A stretch of DNA of 10,972 nucleotides from Chloroflexota bacterium (lineage in GTDB: Bacteria; Chloroflexota; Anaerolineae; Anaerolineales; UBA4823). Of the stretch, positions 1 through 5,639 are shown piece after piece (position 1 is the first letter of the stretch; each line of letters opens with the position of its first letter). The DNA is taken from the NCBI GenBank assembly GCA_012798185.1, contig JAAZNS010000032.1, forward strand, positions 1 through 10,972, read 5' to 3'. The position numbers were made by a program, and so were the translations under genes. The notes beneath the pieces were generated by a model. That model made no database searches and was not told where the DNA came from. It saw only the letters and a list, made by a program, of their open reading frames with translations.

Positions 1-266
1 ATTTTCTTTGTTACCGTACCAGCTAGCCACATTAAGTCTGCCTGACGTGGACTGGGACGCATTACTTCCATTCCAAATCGGGCAATGTCATACCGGCTAG
101 CAGCCATGCATATCATTTCGATCGCACAGCAAGCCAGACCAAATGTCATCGGCCATACTGATGAACGACGGCTCCAATTGTAAATTTTATCGATCGTGGT
201 TATGGCAATATTATTTTTTAATTCGGCTGGAATTTCATAACCTGGGGAATTGAGTTCTTCACTCAT
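1..266 (-). CDS. nuoB: NADH-quinone oxidoreductase subunit B, N-terminal part (runs off the window start)
   Basis: Reading the minus strand from ATG at 266 gives 88 codons and no stop before the window edge, so the 3' part is missing. The product is the subunit of respiratory complex I that binds 4Fe-4S cluster N2 in the cytoplasmic arm next to the quinone site. Recognisable family segments are the WPMTFGLACCAIEM block (residues 38-51), with the adjacent cluster ligands Cys46 and Cys47, then RFGMEVMRPSPRQADLM (63-79) and AGTVTKK (82-88). The two remaining cluster cysteines would lie outside the window. The start is fixed by a perfect AGGAGG at 281-276 (minus strand), nine bases before ATG. 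A consensus promoter lies about 75 nt upstream. No nuoA lies immediately upstream, so nuoB appears to be the first gene of its transcript. Confidence 0.95.
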   Translation of the reverse strand, partial: MSEELNSPGYEIPAELKNNIAITTIDKIYNWSRRSSVWPMTFGLACCAIEMICMAASRYDIARFGMEVMRPSPRQADLMWLAGTVTKK

Positions 267-347
267 AAAAATACGCCTCCTGGGATCAAGTTCGCAACGT
301 TCATAACGCTTAATTTTTAATTTTTTTTGATGGGCACACAAGCGCAC

Positions 348-376
348 ATTATACTCCGATAGTAATGAAAGGTCAA
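348..376 (-). promoter_or_regulatory. sigma70-type promoter of nuoB
   Basis: On the minus strand, TTGACC (376-371) is followed after 17 bases by a perfect TATAAT (353-348). Transcription would begin near 341 and give a leader of about 75 nt containing the AGGAGG site (281-276) of nuoB. The leader includes an A/T-only tract (about 309-328). The -35 box lies only 23 bp from the -35 box of the divergent regulator promoter, so a single bound regulator could affect both. Confidence 0.75.
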
Positions 377-399
377 TTTATATTTACGATAATATATAT

Positions 400-427
400 T
401 TGCATAATTAAATTTATCCGTTATAAT
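400..427 (+). promoter_or_regulatory. promoter of the divergent regulator, abutting its start codon
   Basis: TTGCAT (400-405), a 16-base spacer and a perfect TATAAT (422-427). The ATG at 434 is six bases after the -10 box, which is where transcription should begin, so the mRNA is probably leaderless. No Shine-Dalgarno sequence precedes the ATG, as expected for such a transcript. Confidence 0.65.
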
Positions 428-433
428 ATATCC

Positions 434-1039
434 ATGATCTCCACACGGCAGCAAATTATCAATATGTTGGAAAACCAAAAATTCCTTACTGCAGGTGAAA
501 TTGGCAGAGCATTACATTTGACCCCTGCAAACATACGTCACCATTTATCGATATTAGTTCAAGAAGGGGTGATCGAAGTTGTTGGTCAGCAAAAATTACC
601 AAGCAAAGGCAGACCGCAGGGAGTGTTCTCGCTGACCCGTCAAATTCAATCGCACAACCTTGCTGGTTTAGCTCATGCATTGCTTAAAGAGCTCACGCTT
701 GATAACCAGCCTGTATTATTACATGAATTATTTTCAAGGGTTGCATATCGCTTAGCACAACATCCGATTCCGAAAAATGTATCGCTAAATAAACGGTTAT
801 TCCTTACAATGGAGCGATTAAATAAGATGCATTATCAGGCTCGTTGGGAGGCTCACGCCCAAGCTCCGCGTATTTATTTAGGTCATTGTCCTTACGCTTT
901 ACTTCTCCCCGAACATCCGGAATTATGCCAAATCGATGCATTATTATTAAGTGAATTAATTGATTACCCCGTTATTCAATTATCAAATTTGGAAAAAGAT
1001 GAGCACGGAACGCATTTTTGTTTATTTGCTGTAAAATAA
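434..1039 (+). CDS. winged-helix transcriptional regulator, SufR-like (ArsR/DeoR superfamily)
   Basis: 201 residues starting MISTRQQIINML. Residues 1-65 form a winged helix-turn-helix: helices around LTAGEIGRALHLTPANIRHHLSIL, followed by a wing carrying GRPQGVFSLT. The C-terminal part has Cys152 and Cys165 in C-X12-C spacing and Cys196 near the end (HFCLF). The iron-sulfur repressor SufR has C-X12-C-X13-C-X14-C. The first two and the last cysteine have counterparts here, whereas the third position is Tyr-Pro, so cluster binding is plausible but unproven. An ATG at 365 is in frame, but the 69 bases between it and 434 contain two promoters, so 434 is preferred. The gene is divergent from nuoB with back-to-back promoters, which suggests autoregulation and possibly control of the Fe-S-rich complex I operon. 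An alternative is a general COG2345-type regulator that does not bind a cluster. Confidence 0.8.
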   Translation: MISTRQQIINMLENQKFLTAGEIGRALHLTPANIRHHLSILVQEGVIEVVGQQKLPSKGRPQGVFSLTRQIQSHNLAGLAHALLKELTLDNQPVLLHELFSRVAYRLAQHPIPKNVSLNKRLFLTMERLNKMHYQARWEAHAQAPRIYLGHCPYALLLPEHPELCQIDALLLSELIDYPVIQLSNLEKDEHGTHFCLFAVK

Positions 1040-1052
1040 CCTTTGCATACGA

Positions 1053-1061
1053 TGGTACAAT
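1053..1061 (+). promoter_or_regulatory. possible extended -10 promoter for the acylation locus
   Basis: TGGTACAAT is an extended -10 element one base off consensus. It lies in the 103-base gap after the regulator gene and would start transcription near 1068, about 75 nt before the lipoprotein ATG. No convincing -35 box is seen at the right distance. This is the best candidate in the gap but is weak. Confidence 0.3.
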
Positions 1062-1115
1062 AGGCGGGATTAAATTCTAATAACCAAAAAAAACATCAAT
1101 TAAACTCTGAAACCA

Positions 1116-1134
1116 CATAGATGATTATTCTATG
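1116..1134 (+). repeat. inverted repeat just upstream of the lipoprotein gene
   Basis: CATAGA (1116-1121) and TCTATG (1129-1134) are perfect arms around a 7-base AT-rich loop, ending eight bases before the ATG at 1143. No T-run follows, so it is not an intrinsic terminator of the regulator gene. It could be an operator or a leader hairpin over the start of the first gene of the locus. A six-base arm could also arise by chance in AT-rich DNA. Confidence 0.35.
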
Positions 1135-1142
1135 GATTTACC

Positions 1143-1532
1143 ATGCTAAGAAAATGCCCATTAGTAATCCTTATATTGATACTAGTCTCCCTTGTTCCTG
1201 GTTGTTCAAATAAAAAAGATTTACCAGGGTTAGCGGTTCTTGCTTACCATCAAGCCCTAATTAGCGGAGATTATAATCAACTGGCAAACTTATCGTGCAA
1301 TTCCTGGGAAAGCCAGGCAAAAACTGATTTCGATTCATTTGCTGCCGTTAATGCTGTCCTTCAAGATGCCCAATGTCAATCTCAAACGGTTGAAGGAAAC
1401 TCAGCAGTCGTCGCTTGCACTGGAAAAATCATCGCTAATTATGGTAATGAAGTGCTCGAAATCGACTTATCGGCGCAAACCTATCAAGCGGAATTCGAAG
1501 GGGGCGAGTGGCGGATGTGTGGTTATCGGTAA
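1143..1532 (+). CDS. small lipoprotein, NTF2-like fold suspected
   Basis: 129 residues. A short basic start (MLRK) is followed by a hydrophobic stretch (residues 6-18) and the lipobox-like VPGC ending in Cys21, so signal-peptidase II processing and anchoring on the outer face of the membrane are expected. The mature region begins LPGLAVLAYHQALISGDYNQL, which resembles the first helix of NTF2/DUF4878-like proteins, and it ends EGGEWRMCGYR, which resembles their last strand. It has four further cysteines (Cys52, Cys78, Cys92, Cys127), possibly disulfide-forming outside the cell. There is no Shine-Dalgarno site. The stop lies five bases before the DltX-like ORF, so it is probably co-transcribed with the acylation genes and may bind or position their substrate. 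That role is inference from position only. Confidence 0.75.
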   Translation: MLRKCPLVILILILVSLVPGCSNKKDLPGLAVLAYHQALISGDYNQLANLSCNSWESQAKTDFDSFAAVNAVLQDAQCQSQTVEGNSAVVACTGKIIANYGNEVLEIDLSAQTYQAEFEGGEWRMCGYR

Positions 1533-1537
1533 TTCCC

Positions 1538-1663
1538 ATGTTATCACCTCGCTGCTGGTTTACCCGAGAAAATTTATATGCGTTATTACTTTTTATCATT
1601 ATTATCGCTTTAATCATTTTCACCAGCGATCAAGCTCCAGTATGGATTTATCAGGGATTTTAA
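1538..1663 (+). CDS. DltX-like 41-residue membrane peptide
   Basis: A short ORF below usual length cut-offs. It has a basic/aromatic N-terminus (MLSPRCWFTREN), one hydrophobic segment (about residues 12-28, rich in Leu/Ile), then a short tail ending exactly in WIYQGF. DltX of Gram-positive dlt operons has the same build: about 50 residues, one membrane segment and a C-terminal FIYNEF that ends the protein. The shared pattern is I-Y-x-x-F at the very C-terminus. In the Dlt pathway the tyrosine (here Tyr38) is proposed to carry the acyl group between the MBOAT and DltD. The stop codon TAA directly abuts the MBOAT ATG in the same frame, and the upstream lipoprotein ends five bases before its start, so the three are tightly coupled. 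Position beside MBOAT, SGNH, carrier protein and ligase genes supports the call. Sequence identity over so short a peptide is weak evidence by itself. Confidence 0.75.
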   Translation: MLSPRCWFTRENLYALLLFIIIIALIIFTSDQAPVWIYQGF

Positions 1664-3106
1664 ATGACCCTGTTGCAAATTTGCATTTTTATAATCATTT
1701 CCTTATTGACCGGTGCCTTTATTCCAAAAAGTATTAGGGGGTGGTTTTTAATAATATTAAATATTCTTGCGGTATTTTGGCTGCAGCCAGTTTCACCCAT
1801 CCGGCATCTTGACTTTTGGCTGCCGGTTGTGGGAATATTTCTAGTCGTTTTAGCTTGGTTTCTTTCAAATCAATCTTGCAATCATCGTCAAACCTGGATA
1901 ACTATTGGAATAATCTCCGGAACAATTGTGGCAGTCAGTTTATTGCGTTACCTGGATCCAATTTGCTGCATCACCGCATCCCGCCCTCCTTCGATAATTC
2001 AAATTCTTATTTTCGCTATCCCCGCGATTTTGATTATCTGTCTTATTAATCATCAATTTCCAGGTAATAAACGATTTACTGTCATTATTTTCCTTGTTAT
2101 TGTCAGCATCTTTATTATTCTAAAAACCGATATCTTTACCTATTACTCGAGTAAAATATTACGCTCGCTTTCCGGTCAGGATCAATCATTAGCAAGTCCA
2201 CTTGACCTAGGTTGGATTGGATTTTCTTATCTGGCATTTCGATTATTGCATTATCTGCGTGATAACCAAACCGGAAAAATCCCAGCAAACAGTTTGGACG
2301 AATTCTTCAATTATGCGTTATTTTTCCCAGCATACAGCGCTGGACCGATAGAACGATTCCCGAATTTTTTAAAAGAGTTAAGAAAGCCTATTGAAAATCG
2401 ATGCATGAGGCTATGGATTTCTCCCCACGATTTTTACCAAGGAAGTATCAGGATTGTTAATGGAGTCTTTAAAAAATTTGTTTTAGCAGATACTCTGGCA
2501 ATCATCGCCCTTAACAGCCAAAATGCTGCCCAAATCAATTCGACATTTTGGGCTTGGGTCATCTTATATGCATATTCATTCAGGATATATTTTGATTTTT
2601 CTGGTTATACCGATATTGCTATCGGTTTAGGCAGATATATGGGCGTTCAATTACCAGAAAACTTCGCTTCGCCATATTTAAAAACAAATTTAGCAATGTT
2701 TTGGAATTGCTGGCATATAACCCTAGCACAATGGTTCCGTGCGTATATTTTCAATCCACTTACGCGATTTATGCGAACTGCTAAATTTAATTTTCCTGCG
2801 TGGTTAATAATCCTTAGTGCTCAATTTTCTACCATGATACTGATTGGTTTATGGCATGGTGTAACGCTAAACTTTGCCATATGGGGTCTTTGGCATGCGG
2901 CAGGACTATTCTTCCATAACCGCTGGTCAGATTGGAGGAAAAGTCATCACTTTTACTGGGAAAATATCCAGGGGGTAAATAAAATGCTCACTTTTATTTC
3001 ATGGCTGATTACTTTTAATTATACCGTTCTGGGTTGGGTCTGGTTTGCGTTGCCAAACCCTCAAATCAGCGGGAAAATTTTGGGTATCCTTTTTGGGGCA
3101 AAATAA
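1664..3106 (+). CDS. MBOAT-family O-acyltransferase, DltB/AlgI type
   Basis: 480 residues with roughly ten or more hydrophobic segments, so an integral membrane protein. Family blocks are FFPAYSAGPIERF (about 221-233), YAYSFRIYFDFSGYTDIAIG (about 305-324), NCWHITLAQWFRAYIFNPL (348-366) and LIGLWHGVTLNFAIWGLWH (393-411). His351 and His398 occupy the two conserved MBOAT histidine positions (W-H-I and L-W-H-G), and His398 is the expected catalytic residue. DltB-type enzymes take an acyl group from a carrier protein at the cytoplasmic face and deliver it outward. The ATG follows the stop of the DltX-like peptide without a gap. There is no Shine-Dalgarno site, so translation probably depends on coupling. 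The first 170 residues are poorly conserved in appearance, as usual for this family. Substrate and acceptor cannot be read from sequence. Confidence 0.92.
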   Translation: MTLLQICIFIIISLLTGAFIPKSIRGWFLIILNILAVFWLQPVSPIRHLDFWLPVVGIFLVVLAWFLSNQSCNHRQTWITIGIISGTIVAVSLLRYLDPICCITASRPPSIIQILIFAIPAILIICLINHQFPGNKRFTVIIFLVIVSIFIILKTDIFTYYSSKILRSLSGQDQSLASPLDLGWIGFSYLAFRLLHYLRDNQTGKIPANSLDEFFNYALFFPAYSAGPIERFPNFLKELRKPIENRCMRLWISPHDFYQGSIRIVNGVFKKFVLADTLAIIALNSQNAAQINSTFWAWVILYAYSFRIYFDFSGYTDIAIGLGRYMGVQLPENFASPYLKTNLAMFWNCWHITLAQWFRAYIFNPLTRFMRTAKFNFPAWLIILSAQFSTMILIGLWHGVTLNFAIWGLWHAAGLFFHNRWSDWRKSHHFYWENIQGVNKMLTFISWLITFNYTVLGWVWFALPNPQISGKILGILFGAK

Positions 3107-3113
3107 CAGCACT

Positions 3114-4259
3114 ATGGCAGTTACCTATTCTTCCTCACAAAAAGATCAAAAGGTTTCCCTGATGCGTGTTGTCATAAAAGCCCTTTGTTTGTTCTTTATA
3201 TTTAATTTTTTGTTTTTATTTTTTGATCCACTTCCCCTTTTAGGTCAGGTATCGATATATAACCATCTTGTCCCCGGAAGGGAACGATTGCCATACGGCG
3301 AACAACCCGAAAAATCATTCAACCTCAATCTTTACCAGTTGGATGCTATGTTTAATTCTCATAAAATTGCGGGAAAGGAAAAACCCGAAAATGAATTCCG
3401 TATAATTCTGATTGGGGATTCGTCCACCTGGGGCTTTTTACTCTCCCCTCAAGAGACGCTGGCTTCGGTTTTGTCTGCCAAAAATTTAAGCACCCTGGAC
3501 GGTAAACAAATTGTCGTCTATAACCTGGGATATCCGGTTATGTCTTTAACTAAAGATCTACTCATTTTAGACCGTTCAATGCAGTACCATCCAGATATGA
3601 TCATATGGCTGATAACTTTAGAATCATTTCCGTATGATAAACAATTATTCCCACCACTTTTACAAAATAATCGTGAAGAAGTACAACATTTATTACAAAA
3701 GAATCAATTAAAGGTCATTTCGCAGATCAAAGAACTGAAATCACCATCACTATGGGATAGAACTTTTATCGGACAGCGGCGTAATATAGCAGATATCATT
3801 CGATTGCAGCTGTATGGCATTATGTGGGCAGCTACCGGGATAGATCAGGATATCCCCAATCAGTTCGATCGTCCAATGGAAGATTTACCTGCCGATCAAT
3901 CATTTCATGATCTCATGCCGTCTCATCTTGCTGCTGAGGATCTTGCTCTCGAGATATTACAAGCAGGATATACCACAGCTGGCAATATTCCCTTGATCAT
4001 CGTTAACGAACCAATGTACATCAGCCGCGGCGAGAATAGCGATATACGCTATAACTATTATTACCCGCGTTGGGCATACGATGATTATCGCCAGTTATTA
4101 TCAAAACAATGCACCGCTAATCATTGGACTTGTATCGACCTTTGGAATTCAATTGAACCCGGCAATTTTTCCAACACAGCTGTTCACCTAACCCCAAAAG
4201 GAATAATACAGCTGGCAGACCTCTTGTTAAACCAAATATCTTTTGGGGGAAGCGATTGA
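3114..4259 (+). CDS. membrane-anchored SGNH-fold protein, DltD/AlgJ-like role
   Basis: 381 residues from ATG 3114, seven bases after the MBOAT stop. An in-frame ATG at 3045 would overlap the MBOAT gene and add a non-membrane leader, so it is rejected. One membrane segment at about residues 20-42 (ALCLFFIFNFLFLFF) is followed by an extracytoplasmic domain. SGNH block I is GDSSTWGF with nucleophile Ser103. The C-terminal block V is VHLTPKG with His358, but the residue three before the histidine is Thr355, not the usual Asp. The usual block III GxND is replaced by WLITLESF. It therefore has the nucleophile and histidine of a transferase or esterase but a modified triad. Placement directly after the MBOAT matches DltD or AlgJ/AlgX, which complete acyl transfer to a surface polymer. 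The acceptor polymer is unknown. Confidence 0.8.
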   Translation: MAVTYSSSQKDQKVSLMRVVIKALCLFFIFNFLFLFFDPLPLLGQVSIYNHLVPGRERLPYGEQPEKSFNLNLYQLDAMFNSHKIAGKEKPENEFRIILIGDSSTWGFLLSPQETLASVLSAKNLSTLDGKQIVVYNLGYPVMSLTKDLLILDRSMQYHPDMIIWLITLESFPYDKQLFPPLLQNNREEVQHLLQKNQLKVISQIKELKSPSLWDRTFIGQRRNIADIIRLQLYGIMWAATGIDQDIPNQFDRPMEDLPADQSFHDLMPSHLAAEDLALEILQAGYTTAGNIPLIIVNEPMYISRGENSDIRYNYYYPRWAYDDYRQLLSKQCTANHWTCIDLWNSIEPGNFSNTAVHLTPKGIIQLADLLLNQISFGGSD

Positions 4260-4270
4260 TTGGTATCCCT

Positions 4271-4298
4271 TTGACATCTCATGAGCAAAGCGTATAAT
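4271..4298 (+). promoter_or_regulatory. perfect consensus sigma70 promoter within the acylation locus
   Basis: TTGACA (4271-4276), a 16-base spacer and TATAAT (4293-4298): both hexamers are perfect. The ATG of the second SGNH gene is at 4310, so the predicted start site (about 4305) leaves only about five bases of leader. It would drive the second SGNH gene, the carrier protein and perhaps the ligase independently of the upstream genes. Confidence 0.8.
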
Positions 4299-4309
4299 TC
4301 CAACGATTT

Positions 4310-5323
4310 ATGAAAACCTTCAAAGTAACCTTGTTAATTTCAGTAATTTTCTTCATGGTTAGTTGTAATGAAGATCCTTCTTCAATATCGGTACAGTCTT
4401 CATTGCCAACAACACAATTACCTTTGACGATTCAACCCAGTGAAACAAAACTCCTTAAGTCAACTAAGATTTCTTCGCCGGGAATAATTGAAACAGGTAC
4501 ACCAATCTTTGAAAAAACTATCAATTCATCTGAAATTCCAGCCACTACAGAATCTTCCGATTTGTCGGTTAACCCCGATTTATGGAAAGAACTCCCGGTC
4601 ATCCCGCCAATCAATCAGCGTGTAATCGATATTTATAAAAATGGATTATTGCAGGGCAATGATCCGCATCGCTTTTCGAAAATTGGAGATTGCGGAAGTA
4701 CTCCCACCTGGTTTCTCGGTGATTTCGACCGGGGTGAACGGTACTATACTTTGGGGGAATATTCTTATCTTAAGGAAATCATTCAATACTATGCAGGATC
4801 TTTTGACCGAACCAGCTTGGCAGCTCAATCGGGATTCAATGCATCGTCCGTTTTAACACCATTATGGGCAGATCATTCACAATGCCGATCAAACGAAACC
4901 CCTCTCGCGTGCGAATACCGGGTTCACAAACCAATTCTGGCATTCATCACCCTGGGTACCAATGATGTATATCATCAAGAGAGTTTCGAACCTCAAATGA
5001 GAAAGATCATTGAATTTTCGATTGAAAATGGTATAATCCCGGTTCTGTCCACAAAAGCAGACAATATCGAAAAAACTCATTATATTAATAAAACCCTGAG
5101 TAAACTGGCACAGGAATACCAAATCCCCCTCTGGAACTACTGGCGTGCCGTTCAACCTTTGCCCGATCAAGGCCTTCAAGAAGATGGAGCTCACATAACC
5201 TGGGGTTCCAATCATTTTGACGACCCCTTGACCATGCAAAAAGGTTGGCCGGTAAGAAACTTAACTGCCCTTCAAATGCTGGAAGCTATTTATCAGGCAA
5301 CCTATGCAATAACAAAGCCGTGA
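4310..5323 (+). CDS. SGNH/GDSL-family lipoprotein with Cys at the nucleophile position
   Basis: 337 residues. A signal peptide ends in the lipobox MVSC (Cys19). Residues 20 to about 90 are a Ser/Thr/Pro-rich, low-complexity spacer, typical of surface lipoproteins reaching into the wall. The globular part begins at about residue 95. Block I is FSKIGDCGSTP, with Cys128 where SGNH enzymes have the catalytic Ser. Block III is LGTNDVY (Asn218), and block V is DGAHITW with Asp292 and His295 both present. The rest of the active site is therefore intact and only the nucleophile differs. It may use Cys128 for catalysis, use the nearby Ser130, or be a binding protein. It has its own perfect promoter and the carrier protein gene follows after eight bases. 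A role in handling the acylated polymer is inferred from context. Confidence 0.8.
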   Translation: MKTFKVTLLISVIFFMVSCNEDPSSISVQSSLPTTQLPLTIQPSETKLLKSTKISSPGIIETGTPIFEKTINSSEIPATTESSDLSVNPDLWKELPVIPPINQRVIDIYKNGLLQGNDPHRFSKIGDCGSTPTWFLGDFDRGERYYTLGEYSYLKEIIQYYAGSFDRTSLAAQSGFNASSVLTPLWADHSQCRSNETPLACEYRVHKPILAFITLGTNDVYHQESFEPQMRKIIEFSIENGIIPVLSTKADNIEKTHYINKTLSKLAQEYQIPLWNYWRAVQPLPDQGLQEDGAHITWGSNHFDDPLTMQKGWPVRNLTALQMLEAIYQATYAITKP

Positions 5324-5331
5324 GAAACAAT

Positions 5332-5583
5332 ATGAACGATGACATTATTTCAACCCTGGAATCATTTATCGCAGTTAAAATTCTAAAACAACCAAATCGC
5401 CCAGTTAAAGAGGATGAACCTTTGATTTCAAGCGGTTTGATCGATTCCTTCAATTTGGTGGATCTAGCCCTATTTATTGAAGATACATTTGGTGTTCAAA
5501 TCGAAGACACCGAGTTGAATGTAAATACCTTTGATACATTACTTCAATTATCCGAATTAATCAAAAGTCGCATGAATATATAA
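5332..5583 (+). CDS. acyl carrier protein (DltC/ACP-like)
   Basis: 83 residues starting MNDDIISTLESF, close to the normal ACP length. The phosphopantetheine site is SSGLIDSFNLVDL with Ser39. The DSF in place of the common DSL is a variant also found in dedicated carrier proteins. The helix after it (LALFIEDTFGVQIEDTEL) is acidic, as needed for partner docking. The upstream in-frame ATG at 5245 lies inside the preceding gene and would add a residue stretch unlike an ACP, so 5332 is used, eight bases after the previous stop. It is expected to be loaded by the following ligase and read by the MBOAT in the cytoplasm. No phosphopantetheinyl transferase gene is in the window. A stand-alone ACP between SGNH and ligase genes points to a dedicated carrier, not the fatty-acid-synthesis ACP. 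Confidence 0.88.
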   Translation: MNDDIISTLESFIAVKILKQPNRPVKEDEPLISSGLIDSFNLVDLALFIEDTFGVQIEDTELNVNTFDTLLQLSELIKSRMNI

Positions 5584-5639
5584 ACTTCGATATTCTCAAT
5601 TTATATCCAACAATGTTTTAAGTAATCCATAGTCTATCC

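Noticed and set aside
365..433. In-frame upstream ATG that would lengthen the regulator by 23 residues
   Set aside because: This stretch contains the divergent promoter elements for both nuoB and the regulator, and the extra residues do not resemble the start of a winged-helix domain. The ATG at 434 fits the promoter and the fold.
1339..1737. 132-codon ORF overlapping the lipoprotein, DltX-like and MBOAT genes
   Set aside because: It is a different-frame shadow of three better-supported genes and has no recognisable domain or start signal.
3045..3113. Upstream start for the DltD-like protein inside the MBOAT gene
   Set aside because: It would overlap conserved-length MBOAT coding sequence and add a polar leader before the membrane anchor. 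The ATG at 3114 lies just after the MBOAT stop.
5010..5037. TTGAAT-16 bp-TATAAT inside the second SGNH gene, a possible promoter for the ACP and ligase genes
   Set aside because: It lies within conserved coding sequence almost 300 bases before the ACP start. TATAAT also occurs at other coding positions, so chance is the simpler explanation.
4889..5239. 116-codon minus-strand ORF inside the SGNH lipoprotein gene
   Set aside because: It is antisense to conserved catalytic blocks and has no start signal or domain.
5245..5331. Upstream start for the carrier protein
   Set aside because: It lies inside the SGNH lipoprotein gene and adds residues unlike any ACP, and the ATG at 5332 gives a normal ACP length.
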